DNA from: Pseudomonas reactans
GTDB lineage: Bacteria > Pseudomonadota > Gammaproteobacteria > Pseudomonadales > Pseudomonadaceae
Length of the DNA: 64,000 nt
Assembly: GCF_013385825.1 (NCBI RefSeq)
Contig: NZ_JACAPG010000011.1
Location: forward strand, 433,986 to 497,985
Direction: 5' to 3'
Shown: positions 41,906-51,386 of the stretch, piece by piece
Numbering within the stretch: the stretch's first letter is position 1
How the letters are laid out: each line of letters begins with the position of its first letter
Program-made: the position numbers and the translations under genes
The notes under the pieces: model-generated
The model's database searches: none
Told to the model about the DNA's origin: nothing
The model's input: only the letters and a program-made list of their open reading frames with translations

Positions 41906-42829
41906 ATGCTTATCTCTACCGCTCGTATCGCCCTGTTGACGCTGGCCGTCAGCACCGCACAAAGCGCGTTCGCCGTGCAACAGGTCGACCTCAGCCCCGA
42001 CCGTGCGCGCATTCATGTACCGCGTAACGAAGCGGCCATCGCGCAGATCCCGCCAGGCTTCAAGTTCGCCCAGCCGGGCAAGTTCACCGTGGCCGTGTCC
42101 GGCGTGGCCGGGCCGCCTCTGGCACTGCTGGCCAATGACGACAAGACCACCATCGGCAGCGAAGCGGATACCGCGCAGTTGGTCGCCGACAGCCTGGGCC
42201 TGCAACTCAACGTGGTGCAGACCAGTTGGGAGGACTGGCCCCTGGGCGTCAGCTCGGGCAAGTACGATGCGGTGATCAGCAACGTCACCGTGACCGAGGC
42301 GCGCAAGAAGCGCTTCGACTTCGCGACTTACCGCCAGGACGTGCTTGGGTTCTATGTGAAGAGCACCAGCAAGATCAGCGCGATCAAGCAGGCCGAAGAT
42401 ATTGCCGGGCTGAAGATCATCGTCGGCTCCGGCACCAACCAGGAAAAGGTCCTGCTGGCCTGGAACGACGCCAATGAAAAAGCCGGGCTCAAGCCGGCGC
42501 TGTTGCAGTACTTCGACGACCAGGCCGCCGCGCAACTGGCGGTGCAATCCGGGCGCAGCGATGCGCTGTTCGGGCCTAACTCGGTGTACGCCTATTCGGC
42601 GGCAATCACCGGCGGTATCAAGCTTGTCGGCACGGTCAATGGTGGCTGGCCTTTAAAAGCCGATATCGCGGTGACCACGCGCAAGGACAACGGCCTGGTC
42701 CAGCCGATTCACACCGCGCTGGAAGGCGCGATTGCCGGCGGCCAATACGCACAGGTGCTGCAACGCTGGGGCCTGGATATCGAGCGCGTCGACCAGTCGT
42801 TGATCAACCCACCGGGCCTGCCGGATTAA
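41906..42829 (+). CDS. ABC transporter substrate-binding protein (amino-acid type)
   Basis: 307 residues with a signal peptide to about residue 24 (AQSAFAVQ). SBP family 3 landmarks: FTVAVSGVAGPPLALLANDD, ADSLGLQLNVVQTSWEDWPL, KYDAVISNVTVTEARKKRFD and FATYRQDVLGFYVK. It delivers the ligand to the permease. The N-terminal extension IHVPRNEAAIAQIPPGFKFA before the first strand is typical of a subgroup linked to sulphur- or amine-type ligands (weak recollection). Confidence 0.92.
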   Translation: MLISTARIALLTLAVSTAQSAFAVQQVDLSPDRARIHVPRNEAAIAQIPPGFKFAQPGKFTVAVSGVAGPPLALLANDDKTTIGSEADTAQLVADSLGLQLNVVQTSWEDWPLGVSSGKYDAVISNVTVTEARKKRFDFATYRQDVLGFYVKSTSKISAIKQAEDIAGLKIIVGSGTNQEKVLLAWNDANEKAGLKPALLQYFDDQAAAQLAVQSGRSDALFGPNSVYAYSAAITGGIKLVGTVNGGWPLKADIAVTTRKDNGLVQPIHTALEGAIAGGQYAQVLQRWGLDIERVDQSLINPPGLPD

Positions 42830-42841
42830 GGAGCATCGAAC

Positions 42842-44425
42842 ATGGGACTGACACGACGTGAAGCGCTGTCGAGCATTGCTGCGGTAGGCGGCGAAAAGGC
42901 CGTCAAGGAGGCACTGGCGGCATTGGGCCTGGGGCCGTCGTCACACCGGCGCCCGCAACCGCTGAAACTCAAGGAAGGCCTGGGGCAGGGCACCCGCGTG
43001 CTGGTGTTGGGCGCCGGGATCGCGGGGCTGGTGACGGCACTGGAGTTGACCCGCGCCGGGTTCGAGGTGCAAGTGCTGGAGGCGCGTGACCGCGTGGGCG
43101 GCCGCACCTGGACGATCCGCAACGGCGATCGGGTGGATTACAAGGACGGCCGCACGCAAACCGCAACGTTCGAACAAGGGCACTACTTCAACGCCGGACC
43201 GGCGCGGATTCCCAGCCAGCATCGCACCATTCTCGACTATTGCAGCGAGTTGGGCGTGCCGCTGGAGGTGCTGGTCAACAGCAGCCATGGCGCCCAGGTG
43301 CGGCCGGATGTGAGCAAGCCGGCCTTCACGGTGGGCCAGGCAATCAATGATGCACGGGGGCAGGTGTCCGGCTTGCTGGCCAAGGCGGTGCAACGTGATG
43401 CCCTCGATGATGTATTGAGCGCTGAGGAACGCACGCGGCTGTTGGCGTTCCTGCAGGTGTACGGCGACCTGTCACAGGCGCTGGCCTTCGAGGGCACGAT
43501 CCGTTCGGGGCATCTGGATTCACCTGCGCATCCCGGCGCGTTGCCCGCGAGTCGTAGCCCGTTATCACTCGATCAACTGCTGCACCCGGAACTGTGGGGC
43601 GCGTTACTGCACACGGAATTCCCGGAGTTCTCCGCCACCATGTTCCAGCCGGTGGGCGGTATGGACCGCATCACGGATGCCTTCTACCAGCGCGTCCGGG
43701 GCCAGGTGCAACTGGGCGCCCAGGTGCGGCAGATCCGCCAATTGGAAGACGGCGTAGCCGTTACTTATCACGACAAGCTCAGCGGTCGCGAACAAGTGGT
43801 ACGTGCCGATTACCTGATCTCGACCCTGCCGTTGCCGCTGCTGGCCAAGCTCGACACTGACTTCAGCGACCCGATCAAGGCCGCCTTGCTCAGCACCCGC
43901 AGCGACCAGGCAACCAAAGTGGCGTGGCAGTCGCCGCGATTCTGGGAAACCGACTACCGCACCTACGGCGGCCTGTCGTGGATCGAACACCCGGCGCGCC
44001 TGCTGTGGTACCCGAGCAACGACCTCAACACCCGCGAAGGCTTGCTGGTAGCGGGCTATGTGACCGGGGAGGGCGCCGACGTATTTGGTGCGCAACCGTT
44101 CGACCAGCAGTACGCCACCTCGAAAGAAGCTGTGGAACTGCTGCACCCCGGCTATTCCAAACACTTGCGCAATCCGCTGGCGGTGTCCTGGGAACAGATC
44201 CCCTACAGCGAAGGCCCGTGGCTGCAACGCGAACACTTCCCGGCCGACGCCAGCGCCTTGCTCGAAGCCGGCCACGGCCGTGTGTATTTCGCCGGTGATG
44301 GGTTGGTGCAAAGCGGCGTGGGCATCTGGCAGGAATCGGCGGCCAATTCGGCGCGCCATGTGGTCGGGCAACTGGCTGAGCGAGTTATCCACCAACGGCA
44401 CAGCGCGGCACTTGCCGCCTCTTAG
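42842..44425 (+). CDS. Flavin monoamine oxidase / L-amino-acid oxidase family enzyme
   Basis: 527 residues. FAD site [20 protein letters not shown] at 57-76 with Glu80 and the RDRVGGRTW motif at 82-90; [14 protein letters not shown], and near the C-terminus [20 protein letters not shown]. Belongs with tryptophan 2-monooxygenase/L-amino-acid oxidase type proteins. Oxidises an amine to the imine. The N-terminal TRREALSS lacks a hydrophobic stretch, so it is probably cytoplasmic. Follows the binding-protein gene by 12 bp and is followed, after a repeat, by a RidA gene that could hydrolyse the imine product. Confidence 0.9.
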   Translation: MGLTRREALSSIAAVGGEKAVKEALAALGLGPSSHRRPQPLKLKEGLGQGTRVLVLGAGIAGLVTALELTRAGFEVQVLEARDRVGGRTWTIRNGDRVDYKDGRTQTATFEQGHYFNAGPARIPSQHRTILDYCSELGVPLEVLVNSSHGAQVRPDVSKPAFTVGQAINDARGQVSGLLAKAVQRDALDDVLSAEERTRLLAFLQVYGDLSQALAFEGTIRSGHLDSPAHPGALPASRSPLSLDQLLHPELWGALLHTEFPEFSATMFQPVGGMDRITDAFYQRVRGQVQLGAQVRQIRQLEDGVAVTYHDKLSGREQVVRADYLISTLPLPLLAKLDTDFSDPIKAALLSTRSDQATKVAWQSPRFWETDYRTYGGLSWIEHPARLLWYPSNDLNTREGLLVAGYVTGEGADVFGAQPFDQQYATSKEAVELLHPGYSKHLRNPLAVSWEQIPYSEGPWLQREHFPADASALLEAGHGRVYFAGDGLVQSGVGIWQESAANSARHVVGQLAERVIHQRHSAALAAS

Positions 44426-44439
44426 GCCAAATGCGCACT

Positions 44440-44609
44440 TGTGGCGAGCGGGCTTGTTGTGGCGAGCGGGCTTGCCCCGCGTTGGGGCGCGAAGCGGCCC
44501 CAGAACCTGCCGACTTGGTTTATCTGTCACACCGCAGCGCCTGGATTGGGAGCGCTACGCACTCCAACGCGGGGCAAGCCCGCTCGCCACAACAAGCCCG
44601 CTCGCCACA
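44440..44609. repeat. REPIN-like element with perfect 46-bp inverted arms
   Basis: Left arm 44440-44485 and right arm 44564-44609 are exact reverse complements over 46 bp. Each arm contains two tandem copies of the REP core TGTGGCGAGCGGGCTTG, about 20 bp apart, ending in CCCCGCGTTGG on the inner side. The 78-bp interior holds the GGGGCGCGAAGCGGCCCC hairpin (44484-44501). It fits a palindromic REPIN doublet in the gap between the oxidase and RidA genes and could fold into a long hairpin on the transcript. Confidence 0.85.
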
Positions 44610-44669
44610 GAGGGTGTTGGCGGTTTTAAAAGGGGTTTAGTGACCCATGCATCATTAAGGAGAAACATC

Positions 44670-45104
44670 ATGAGCGACAACATTCAACGCACCAGCGTCG
44701 GCGATTTCCCAATCTCGCAGACCGTCACCGTACCGGCTTCCGCCAGCCTGGTTTTTGTCAGTGGCACCTTGCCCGATCTGCACGACGCAAATGCCCCGGC
44801 GGGCACTCCAGCCGCCTATGGCACTACCGAAGTGCAGACGGTGTCGGTGTTCAACAAGCTGCGCAAGATCCTACGTCAGCAAGACCTGGATCTGGGCGAC
44901 ATCGTGCAGTTGCGGGTGTTTCTGGTGGGGGCCGAAGAGAAGGGCGGCAAGCTGGATTTCGCCGGCTTGCAGGCGGGCTATACGCAGTTCTTTGGCACGC
45001 CGGAGCAACCGAATAAACCGGCACGCACGGCGTTGCAGGTGGTGGCATTGCCGTTGCCCGGCGCGTTGGTCGAAGTGGAGGCGATCGCGGCAAGAGCGGT
45101 GTGA
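44670..45104 (+). CDS. RidA-family imine deaminase
   Basis: 144 residues from ATG 44670 with AAGGAG. RidA/YjgF fold: SASLVFVSGTLPDLHD, VFNKLRKILRQQDLDLGDIV and the C-terminal NKPARTALQVVALPLPGALV then EVEAIA, with the conserved Arg and Glu of active members. RidA hydrolyses reactive enamines/imines to ketones and ammonia. Position after the amine oxidase gene suggests it clears that enzyme's product. Confidence 0.9.
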   Translation: MSDNIQRTSVGDFPISQTVTVPASASLVFVSGTLPDLHDANAPAGTPAAYGTTEVQTVSVFNKLRKILRQQDLDLGDIVQLRVFLVGAEEKGGKLDFAGLQAGYTQFFGTPEQPNKPARTALQVVALPLPGALVEVEAIAARAV

Positions 45105-45107
45105 GAC

Positions 45108-45491
45108 TCATCGACTTTTTGCAATCACACTGCTCATGTACTGGTTCAAATCGCGGAAGTCGTCAACCCTCCAAGCGAACGGCGCCAGCTTCACGCCGTT
45201 CTCTCGCAAGGTTCTTGGGATCAAGTCGCCATTGGGGCGAAGGATGATCGACGAGACAATAACGCCTGGATAGTCATTCAGGCGCTTTTTGAACGCCGCG
45301 GTGGTCAGGTCGGGGGTGGGCGGATTGCTCTTGTTGGCCAAGGGGCCTGTGCCTTTGATATCGGCGCCGTGGCACATCGCACACCGCTGGGAAAAGAGGG
45401 TTTTCCCGTTGAGGTTGTCCGCGAAGGACAGTGAGGGTTGGGTGAGCGATAACAGGCCGAGCCAGGCGATAAGTACCCGTTTCATATCCAT
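45108..45491 (-). CDS. Periplasmic cytochrome c
   Basis: 127 residues. Signal peptide to about residue 24 (SLSFADN). One haem site CAMCH (Cys37, Cys40, His41) in FSQRCAMCHGADIKGTGPLA; a Met in QYMSSV near the end may be the second axial ligand. Single-haem class I cytochrome. An ATG at 45485 is an alternative start. Converges on the RidA gene with a 3-bp gap, so it is not part of that operon. Confidence 0.88.
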   Translation of the reverse strand: MDMKRVLIAWLGLLSLTQPSLSFADNLNGKTLFSQRCAMCHGADIKGTGPLANKSNPPTPDLTTAAFKKRLNDYPGVIVSSIILRPNGDLIPRTLRENGVKLAPFAWRVDDFRDLNQYMSSVIAKSR

Positions 45492-45560
45492 ATGACCTTG
45501 TGGCTTGAATTAGATTGGGATCGTGGGCACAACCTGATGCCCACCGTTCAGCCGCGTGGG

Positions 45561-46385
45561 CTATTCCTGCAACTGCAACGCCTGTTGCTTGAGCTTGCGC
45601 TTTTGCTCAAACGGCAACTTCTCATCATCCCCATATGGCGCGCTGTACCAGTTGCCATACGTCGGATTGGGCAACAGAAACCAGCGCTGCCCCAGCCAGT
45701 TCACATAGGGCGCCACGGCCTTGCGTTGATCTGCGACGGTGTTGTGCTCGGCCTGGACGAAATCCCCCAGGGAATCACCGGCCATCAACAACACGCGGGC
45801 ATGGGCGGCGACCCATTGGCGACGGCAGTTCTTGCCGTAGCCGGCGCTTTCGCAATGGCCGGTGGGCGTGCTGGCGGCGAGGACGTGTTCGTCGCTTTCC
45901 ACCGGGAAACCGCGCAGGCGCAGGTTCTTCACGGTGGCGGCGACCTGGCTGTGTTCACGGTTGGTCAGGTAGTAGACCGCGATACCTTTCTGCTGGGCCG
46001 CTTGCACGAAGGCGACTGCGCCGGGCAATGCCTGGGCCTTGGCCTGGTCGACCCAGGTGTTCCAGCGGTCGTAGGAATAAACCTGGTTGTTGACCACATC
46101 GCGCGCGTTGAGCGGCACGTTGTCCAGCAGGGTTTCGTCGATATCGACCACGACCGCCGGCGGCAACCCGTTGAGGTTGCGCGGGGGGAAGGGCAGGGCG
46201 TCCCAGGTCGGATCAGCCAGCGCCACGTCGAGTTGGCGGGTGGCATTGGCGAAGAGCTGGCGGTAGATCAACTCATGCTCGATGGAGGTCTGTGTCCAGA
46301 GCACGGCGTCGAGTTGGTCGTTGGCCGGAGGTGTTTGTTGGCAGCCCGCCAGCAGGCAGAGGCTGGCGAAGATCAGGTTACGCAT
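45561..46385 (-). CDS. 5'-nucleotidase, lipoprotein e(P4) family acid phosphatase
   Basis: 274 residues. Lipobox LLAGC with Cys15. HAD-superfamily motif I VVVDIDETLLDN (Asp81, Asp83), motif II YYLTNRE, motif III near LLMAGDSLGDF. Residue pattern matches class C acid phosphatases such as the Haemophilus e(P4) protein, which dephosphorylate nucleoside monophosphates or NMN at the outer face. Membrane-anchored in the periplasm or outer membrane. Confidence 0.93.
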   Translation of the reverse strand: MRNLIFASLCLLAGCQQTPPANDQLDAVLWTQTSIEHELIYRQLFANATRQLDVALADPTWDALPFPPRNLNGLPPAVVVDIDETLLDNVPLNARDVVNNQVYSYDRWNTWVDQAKAQALPGAVAFVQAAQQKGIAVYYLTNREHSQVAATVKNLRLRGFPVESDEHVLAASTPTGHCESAGYGKNCRRQWVAAHARVLLMAGDSLGDFVQAEHNTVADQRKAVAPYVNWLGQRWFLLPNPTYGNWYSAPYGDDEKLPFEQKRKLKQQALQLQE

Positions 46386-46430
46386 GGACAGTCTCGCAGA
46401 TGAAAGTTGGATGGGCGCACCTTAGCCTAA

Positions 46431-47627
46431 TCACGGGCGCCATACAGGCAGGATGTTTTCATCCGTCGCCCAATGAGGCTGGCCAGGTCGCAGGCAGACA
46501 CCACCCACCCAGCGCGCATGGCTGGCATGATCCCGCCAGTGGGCGTGGCCGTTCAGCACGGCTTGCCCCAGCGCCGTCAACGCCAGCACCTGGCGTGGCC
46601 ATTCCAGGTGTGTCTCGGTGGCTGTCAGCAAAGGGTTGTCGCCATCGATCAACGGCCGCAACAGCGCGTGAAACATCATGTCCCCCAGAAACGGTAGCGG
46701 TTCACGCTTGGCCATCAATTCTGCAAAGACCCGGCCGAAGGGCGTTGGCCCAGCCTCGTCGAGGTACGTCAGGGCCAGGCGTTCGGTCAGCGACAGCCCA
46801 TCGCGCAGACCTGGCAACTCCTGCAACTGACGCAACAGCGCCGGGGCCAGAAACGGTAAGGCGGGGTGGCTGCCATGGGCCAATTGCGCCCACTTGACTG
46901 GCGAGCTGTCGCAATACGCCGACCAGGCCTCTTTGGCAAGTTGCACGGCGTCATCATCGATCAAGCGCCGTTGCGGCCACAGCCACGCCAACACATCCGG
47001 CGCCAGTTGGCCGATGCCGATAAAACGCTGCACGCCGGGAATGCGGTCGACCTCGATCAGTTCCAGCTTGCGCGGTGCTTGCTCAAGACCCGCCAGTGCG
47101 CGAACCAGGAACAGTTGGTCATAGGCATCCGCTTCGCACCACAGCACACTGTGATCGGCGCTGGCCAAGGCTTCGAGGTGGTCGTATTCAGTGTCGATAC
47201 GGCGTGCCGCATCGGCTTCGTCGATGGCAAAGGCCTGGCTGATAAAAGCGCTGCGCATGGCGCGAAAGGCTTTGCTGGGCAAATCGCGGACCGGGCCCAT
47301 GCACAGCGGGTCGGTGAGCATGCGGAACTGTCCTTTGAACCCCGCCAGATGAAGGCTGTGGGCAATGTCATTGCCGCAGCGCCAATGGGTGGTGCGTGCT
47401 TCGTCGCTAGCGGTAAAGTCGGGGTGGCGGGCGGCGAAGTCGATAGCATCGACATGCGCCTTGAGCTTGGGCCAACTGCTGAAACCCAGCTGCTTGGCGA
47501 TTTCCCATTGGGCCAGGGACAAGGTCGCGTTCGGGTCTTCGGCTTTGAGGCGTGGCAGCAGTTCCTTGGCACGCTTGCGCTGTTGCTCAAGGTTGAGGCG
47601 GCCATCGGTATTGAAGTGGCGGGACAT
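46431..47627 (-). CDS. DUF1835-domain protein
   Basis: 398 residues from ATG 47627, with AAGGAG before it. The N-terminal 50 residues (QQRKRAKELLPRLKAEDPNA, AKQLGFSSWPKLKAHV) form a helical module often fused to this family. The DUF1835 core starts at HLAGFKGQFRMLTDPLCMGP and runs through RAMRSAFISQAFAIDEADA, with VLWCEADAYDQLFLVRALAG. A C-terminal DUF3658-like part follows. No established function; cytoplasmic. 46 bp upstream of the phosphatase gene on the same strand. Confidence 0.8.
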   Translation of the reverse strand: MSRHFNTDGRLNLEQQRKRAKELLPRLKAEDPNATLSLAQWEIAKQLGFSSWPKLKAHVDAIDFAARHPDFTASDEARTTHWRCGNDIAHSLHLAGFKGQFRMLTDPLCMGPVRDLPSKAFRAMRSAFISQAFAIDEADAARRIDTEYDHLEALASADHSVLWCEADAYDQLFLVRALAGLEQAPRKLELIEVDRIPGVQRFIGIGQLAPDVLAWLWPQRRLIDDDAVQLAKEAWSAYCDSSPVKWAQLAHGSHPALPFLAPALLRQLQELPGLRDGLSLTERLALTYLDEAGPTPFGRVFAELMAKREPLPFLGDMMFHALLRPLIDGDNPLLTATETHLEWPRQVLALTALGQAVLNGHAHWRDHASHARWVGGVCLRPGQPHWATDENILPVWRP

Positions 47628-47800
47628 ACGATCTCCTTGCACAAACCTTTTCCGCTTCAAGGTGGGGAGTCGTAGAAAAAGAGGATGTTGCAGTGTCTTG
47701 GGCGCAGCCCTTTCCGCGGAAGGTGGCGTAGAGAACGCCAGACGGGGAATATAGGCAGTGAGGTTTTTGATTGCAAGCCGTTCAGCCGAGTAAAGAGTTC

Positions 47801-48484
47801 ATGTCCGACACCCCGTTAATCGAAACCCGCGCCCTCACGCGCCTGGACGAGCGCCGCCACGTGGCGTTGCTCCAGCCCACCGATTTCACCTTGAATGCCG
47901 CCGATCGCGTGTCGATCACCGGCTCATCCGGCTCCGGAAAAAGCGTGTTCCTGCGTGCACTGGCGCTGCTGGACGCGCCCAGCTCCGGGCAGATCCTGTG
48001 GAACGGCCAGCCGATCGGCAATGCGCAGATTCCCCACTATCGCTGCCACATCAGCTACCTGTCGCAACGCCCGGCGCTGCTCGACGGCACGGTGGAAGAC
48101 AACCTGCGTTTCCCCTTCAGCCTCAAGACGTCGCGCAAACGCCGCTTTGATCTTGCCACGGTGACCACACTGCTGGGCCACGCCGGCAAGGCTGCGGACT
48201 TTCTGGCCAAGCGCGCCGCCGACCTGTCGGGCGGTGAATCCCAGGTGGTCTCGCTGATCCGCACTCTGCAACTCAATCCCGAAGTGCTGCTGCTCGACGA
48301 GCCCACCGCCGCACTCGACCCCACCTCATCCCGCGAAGTGGAAGCGCTGATCGACGCCTGGTTTGCCGGGGATCCCTCCCGCGCCTGTATCTGGGTCTCC
48401 CACGATCTGGACCAGGCCCGGCGCATGAGCGACATCCATTTGCAGATGAGCGCCGGTGTATTGAGCGGAGTGGCCCAGCCATGA
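47801..48484 (+). CDS. fetA: ATP-binding subunit of the FetAB (YbbL/YbbM) iron exporter
   Basis: 227 residues from ATG 47801. Walker A GSSGSGKS (41-48), signature DLSGGESQVVSLIRTLQLNP, Walker B VLLLDEPTAALDP and switch His SHDLDQARR. The LSQRPALLDGTVEDNLRFPF Q-loop is typical of FetA. With FetB it exports iron and protects against oxidative stress in Escherichia coli. The start of fetB overlaps by 4 bp. Confidence 0.9.
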   Translation: MSDTPLIETRALTRLDERRHVALLQPTDFTLNAADRVSITGSSGSGKSVFLRALALLDAPSSGQILWNGQPIGNAQIPHYRCHISYLSQRPALLDGTVEDNLRFPFSLKTSRKRRFDLATVTTLLGHAGKAADFLAKRAADLSGGESQVVSLIRTLQLNPEVLLLDEPTAALDPTSSREVEALIDAWFAGDPSRACIWVSHDLDQARRMSDIHLQMSAGVLSGVAQP

Positions 48485-49275
48485 ACTATCAGAACCTCAC
48501 CGCGCTGGACATGGGTATTGCCGCCTCGCTGATCCTGATCAACGGCGCGCTTTCCCTGCTGCTGCGCCTGGGCCTGGAGCGCCAGTTGTTGTGGGCGGCA
48601 GTGCGCACCGTGGTGCAGCTGCTGGCCATCGGTTACCTGCTGGGCTGGGTGTTCGAGTTCGCTTACTGGTACGTGGTGCTGCCGTTGATGTGCGCCATGA
48701 CCTTGATCGCCGGCATCTCGGCGGCGGGGCGCGGGCGGCGTACTTACCGAGGGCAGCGTGTGGACAGCATCCTGTCGGTGTGGGGCAGTTCGTGGCTGGT
48801 GACGGCGGTGGGCTTGTTTGCGGTGATTCGCATCCACCCGTGGTACGAGCCGCAGTATGCAATCCCGATCCTCGGCATGATCCTGGGCAATACCCTGACC
48901 GGCGTGTCGCTGGGGATCGAACGCATGACCCAGGAACTGACCTCGGGCCGCAACACCATCGAAATGATCCTGGCCCTCGGCGGCTCGCGCTGGGAAGCGG
49001 CGCAGGAAGCCATCCGCCAGGCTGTGCGCGCCGGGATGATCCCGACGTTGAACCAGATGACCGTGGTGGGCATCGTCAGCCTGCCCGGCATGATGACCGG
49101 GCAGGTGCTGGCGGGGGAGAGCCCGGTGGATGCAGTGCGGTATCAGATCGTGATCATGTTTCTGATTGCCGCAGCGTCGGCGTTGGGCACGGTAGGTGCG
49201 GTGCTGCTCACCTACCGGCGGTTGTTCTCCGTGAGCCATCGCTTCTTGCGCGATCGGCTGCAGGAGCGTTCCTGA
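48481..49275 (+). CDS. fetB: Permease subunit of the FetAB iron exporter (UPF0014)
   Basis: 264 residues with seven or so membrane helices: AASLILINGALSLLLRLGLE, MCAMTLIAGISAAGRGRRTY and ILGMILGNTLTGVSLGIERM. The cytoplasmic coupling loop is LGGSRWEAAQEAIRQAVRAG, followed by NQMTVVGIVSLPGMMTGQVL, a UPF0014 hallmark. Overlaps fetA by 4 bp. Confidence 0.93.
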   Translation: MNYQNLTALDMGIAASLILINGALSLLLRLGLERQLLWAAVRTVVQLLAIGYLLGWVFEFAYWYVVLPLMCAMTLIAGISAAGRGRRTYRGQRVDSILSVWGSSWLVTAVGLFAVIRIHPWYEPQYAIPILGMILGNTLTGVSLGIERMTQELTSGRNTIEMILALGGSRWEAAQEAIRQAVRAGMIPTLNQMTVVGIVSLPGMMTGQVLAGESPVDAVRYQIVIMFLIAAASALGTVGAVLLTYRRLFSVSHRFLRDRLQERS

Positions 49276-49276
49276 C

Positions 49277-50491
49277 TCAAGTGTTGTTGCAACCCTTGGC
49301 AATCGAATCCTCATTGGAGGTATACGGCCGCGACGGCTCCAGGTTCCACTCCGGCTTGTTGCGGGCGATATTGAAGTGGCAGACCAGTTGGCGGCGCATG
49401 CTGCCGACGTTGCTGTCGCGGTTGTCCGGGTTGTCCTTCCAGCCGGCGTCCAGGTAGTGGTCGCTGGCCAGTTCGTTGAAGAAGTTGTTGGTCTGGCCGT
49501 CTTTGACCTGGCGGCCGCAGTCGGTCGGCGTCACTTCCAAGGTCATGATCTTGCGGCCAAAGCCTGGGTCGTCGCGCTCCACCCAGGTTGCGCTTTGCAC
49601 GTAACGCTCGCAGCTGTTCTTTTCGGTGATGGGCTGGATGACCTGCTTCTTGCTGTCGTAGGCGAACGACGCCTCCTGCTGGCGGGTCTGCGGCAGTTTC
49701 ATGTTGATCACCGGCAGGTAGTTGCCCACGGCTTTGTACCACTGCAACTGGTTCAAACGTGCACCTTCCAGGCCGACGTCTTCGGTGTAGAACAGGGCGA
49801 GGATCGACGGTGACTTCGGTGGGTTTTCCTCCCACTTGGCCAGACGCAGCTCGTTCTGGGTGGTGAAGGATTCGTCGGCAATCGTCGCCATTGCCCGAAT
49901 GCTCTGATAGAACGCCGGGCCTGCGGCGGTGTTGCGTTCGTCGCGCACATCAAAGGAGCATTGGCGCGAGTGATCGCCCCGGTTCTGCTTGTAGTTGACG
50001 CCCCATTGCTCGGCGGTGGTGATGCCTTGTTCATGGCAGTACTTTTCGACGACGCCTGGCGTTCGACGCGAGTCGGTGCAGCCTTGCTGGTTGCGATCGT
50101 CGGTGGCGGCGTCGATGGGGAAGGAACACAGCACGGCGTAGTCCTGATGATCCTTGGGGTTGCCGAAAATGGTGTCGAAGATGAAGCCGCTTTTGAGGCC
50201 GTACGCCAACTTGCGGTACTTGGAATCCTTGCGCAGGTAGGAGGCCGATACGCCGCCGCTGGCCTGGCTTTTCGGGCTGACGCTGTAGAACTGATAGTCG
50301 GTGGAAGGCCACGTGGCGCGAAACAGCACGCCGGAACACAGGAAGGCTGGCTTGGACGGCCCGCCGCAGTCCTGGCGGGTGTCATTGTAGAGTTGGTTGA
50401 GCCGGGCGACGGTGTCGGTGCCTTGATCGGCATGGGCGGTGAATGCCAGCGCCGCGAGGGCCAGGGCGATGGGCGTACGTGATCCTTTCAT
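49277..50491 (-). CDS. hvnA: Halovibrin (HvnA)-like secreted protein
   Basis: 404 residues from ATG 50491, with AAGGAG. Signal peptide to about residue 20 (LAALAFTAHADQ). The start TVARLNQLYNDTRQDCGG and SKPAFLCSGVLFRATWPSTD match what I recall of HvnA homologues annotated in Pseudomonas; HvnA and HvnB of Vibrio fischeri are secreted proteins first described as ADP-ribosyltransferases. It has many cysteines (GCTDS, EKYCHEQG, RQCSFDV, ENNSCERY-like, TDCGR, LVCHFN) fit for an exported disulphide-bonded protein. Biochemical role in Pseudomonas is not settled. It converges on fetB with a 1-bp gap. Confidence 0.72.
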   Translation of the reverse strand: MKGSRTPIALALAALAFTAHADQGTDTVARLNQLYNDTRQDCGGPSKPAFLCSGVLFRATWPSTDYQFYSVSPKSQASGGVSASYLRKDSKYRKLAYGLKSGFIFDTIFGNPKDHQDYAVLCSFPIDAATDDRNQQGCTDSRRTPGVVEKYCHEQGITTAEQWGVNYKQNRGDHSRQCSFDVRDERNTAAGPAFYQSIRAMATIADESFTTQNELRLAKWEENPPKSPSILALFYTEDVGLEGARLNQLQWYKAVGNYLPVINMKLPQTRQQEASFAYDSKKQVIQPITEKNSCERYVQSATWVERDDPGFGRKIMTLEVTPTDCGRQVKDGQTNNFFNELASDHYLDAGWKDNPDNRDSNVGSMRRQLVCHFNIARNKPEWNLEPSRPYTSNEDSIAKGCNNT

Positions 50492-50513
50492 GGGTATTGC
50501 TCCTTGAATACGT

Positions 50514-50588
50514 GGAGCGACTGGAACGATTCCTTGCTCCACTCGGTGCAGAGCGTAGACAGACTCTTGCCTGCGCTCCAGTCGCTCC
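50514..50588. promoter_or_regulatory. Long inverted repeat in the hvnA leader
   Basis: GGAGCGACTGGA (50514-50525) is the exact reverse complement of TCCAGTCGCTCC (50577-50588). It begins 23 bp upstream of the hvnA ATG, on the GST-divergent side, with a 51-bp loop. It could fold in the hvnA leader transcript or serve as a regulator site for the divergent pair. Confidence 0.45.
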
Positions 50589-50747
50589 GGGGTGCTTGAT
50601 GATCCCGGCGAGAACCTGTCCCCCTTTTGCCTGTCGGGTGATTGTTTCATGGGGTGAAATGCTGGATTGTAAATCCTGGTGATTCCAACGGCTGGGGCAG
50701 CGGCGGAACATGCGGGGCGTTGATACCCCACTTTATTGGAGCCCCTC

Positions 50748-51368
50748 ATGATCAAACTCTACGGTTTCCCGTTGTCCGGCCACAGCCACCGCGTGGAGCT
50801 GATGCTGTCGCTGCTCGGCTTGCCCACGGACTATGTGTTGGTGGACCTCAAGCAAGCCGCCCACAAGGCGCCCGAGTTCATTGCCGGCATCAACCCGTTC
50901 GGCCAAGTGCCGGCCATCGATGACAACGGCGTGGTACTGGCGGACTCGAATGCGATCCTGATCTACCTGGCGAACACCTATGGCAAAGGCCAATGGTTGC
51001 CGAGCGACCCGGTGGGGCAGGCCCGCGTGCAACGTTGGCTGTCGACCGCTGCCGGCCAACTGCACGCTGGGCCTGCGGCTGCACGACTGGCCACAGTCTT
51101 TGGTGCCGACGTTGACACCGTCGCCGTCATTGCCCGTTCCCACGCCTTGCTGAAGCTGGTTGAAGCACAACTGACCCAGAGCCGTTTCCTGGTCGGCGAG
51201 CAACCCACCATTGCCGATGTGGCCTTCTACACCTACACGGCCCACGCGCCGGAAGGCAATGTGGCGCTGACCGACTACCCTCATGTGCGCGCCTGGCTCG
51301 CCAGCATCGAGGCATTGCCGGGGTTCGTGGGCATGCCGCGCACGGCGGTAGGCTTGCAGTCGCAATAA
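50748..51368 (+). CDS. Glutathione S-transferase
   Basis: 206 residues from ATG 50748 with GGAG. Thioredoxin-like N-domain [20 protein letters not shown] with Ser at the catalytic region and the cis-Pro segment [19 protein letters not shown]; helical C-domain with [19 protein letters not shown]. Beta/zeta-like cytosolic GST. Precedes two LysR genes in the same direction and may be their target. Confidence 0.92.
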   Translation: MIKLYGFPLSGHSHRVELMLSLLGLPTDYVLVDLKQAAHKAPEFIAGINPFGQVPAIDDNGVVLADSNAILIYLANTYGKGQWLPSDPVGQARVQRWLSTAAGQLHAGPAAARLATVFGADVDTVAVIARSHALLKLVEAQLTQSRFLVGEQPTIADVAFYTYTAHAPEGNVALTDYPHVRAWLASIEALPGFVGMPRTAVGLQSQ

Positions 51369-51386
51369 CTTTCTAGAGGCGCGCCG

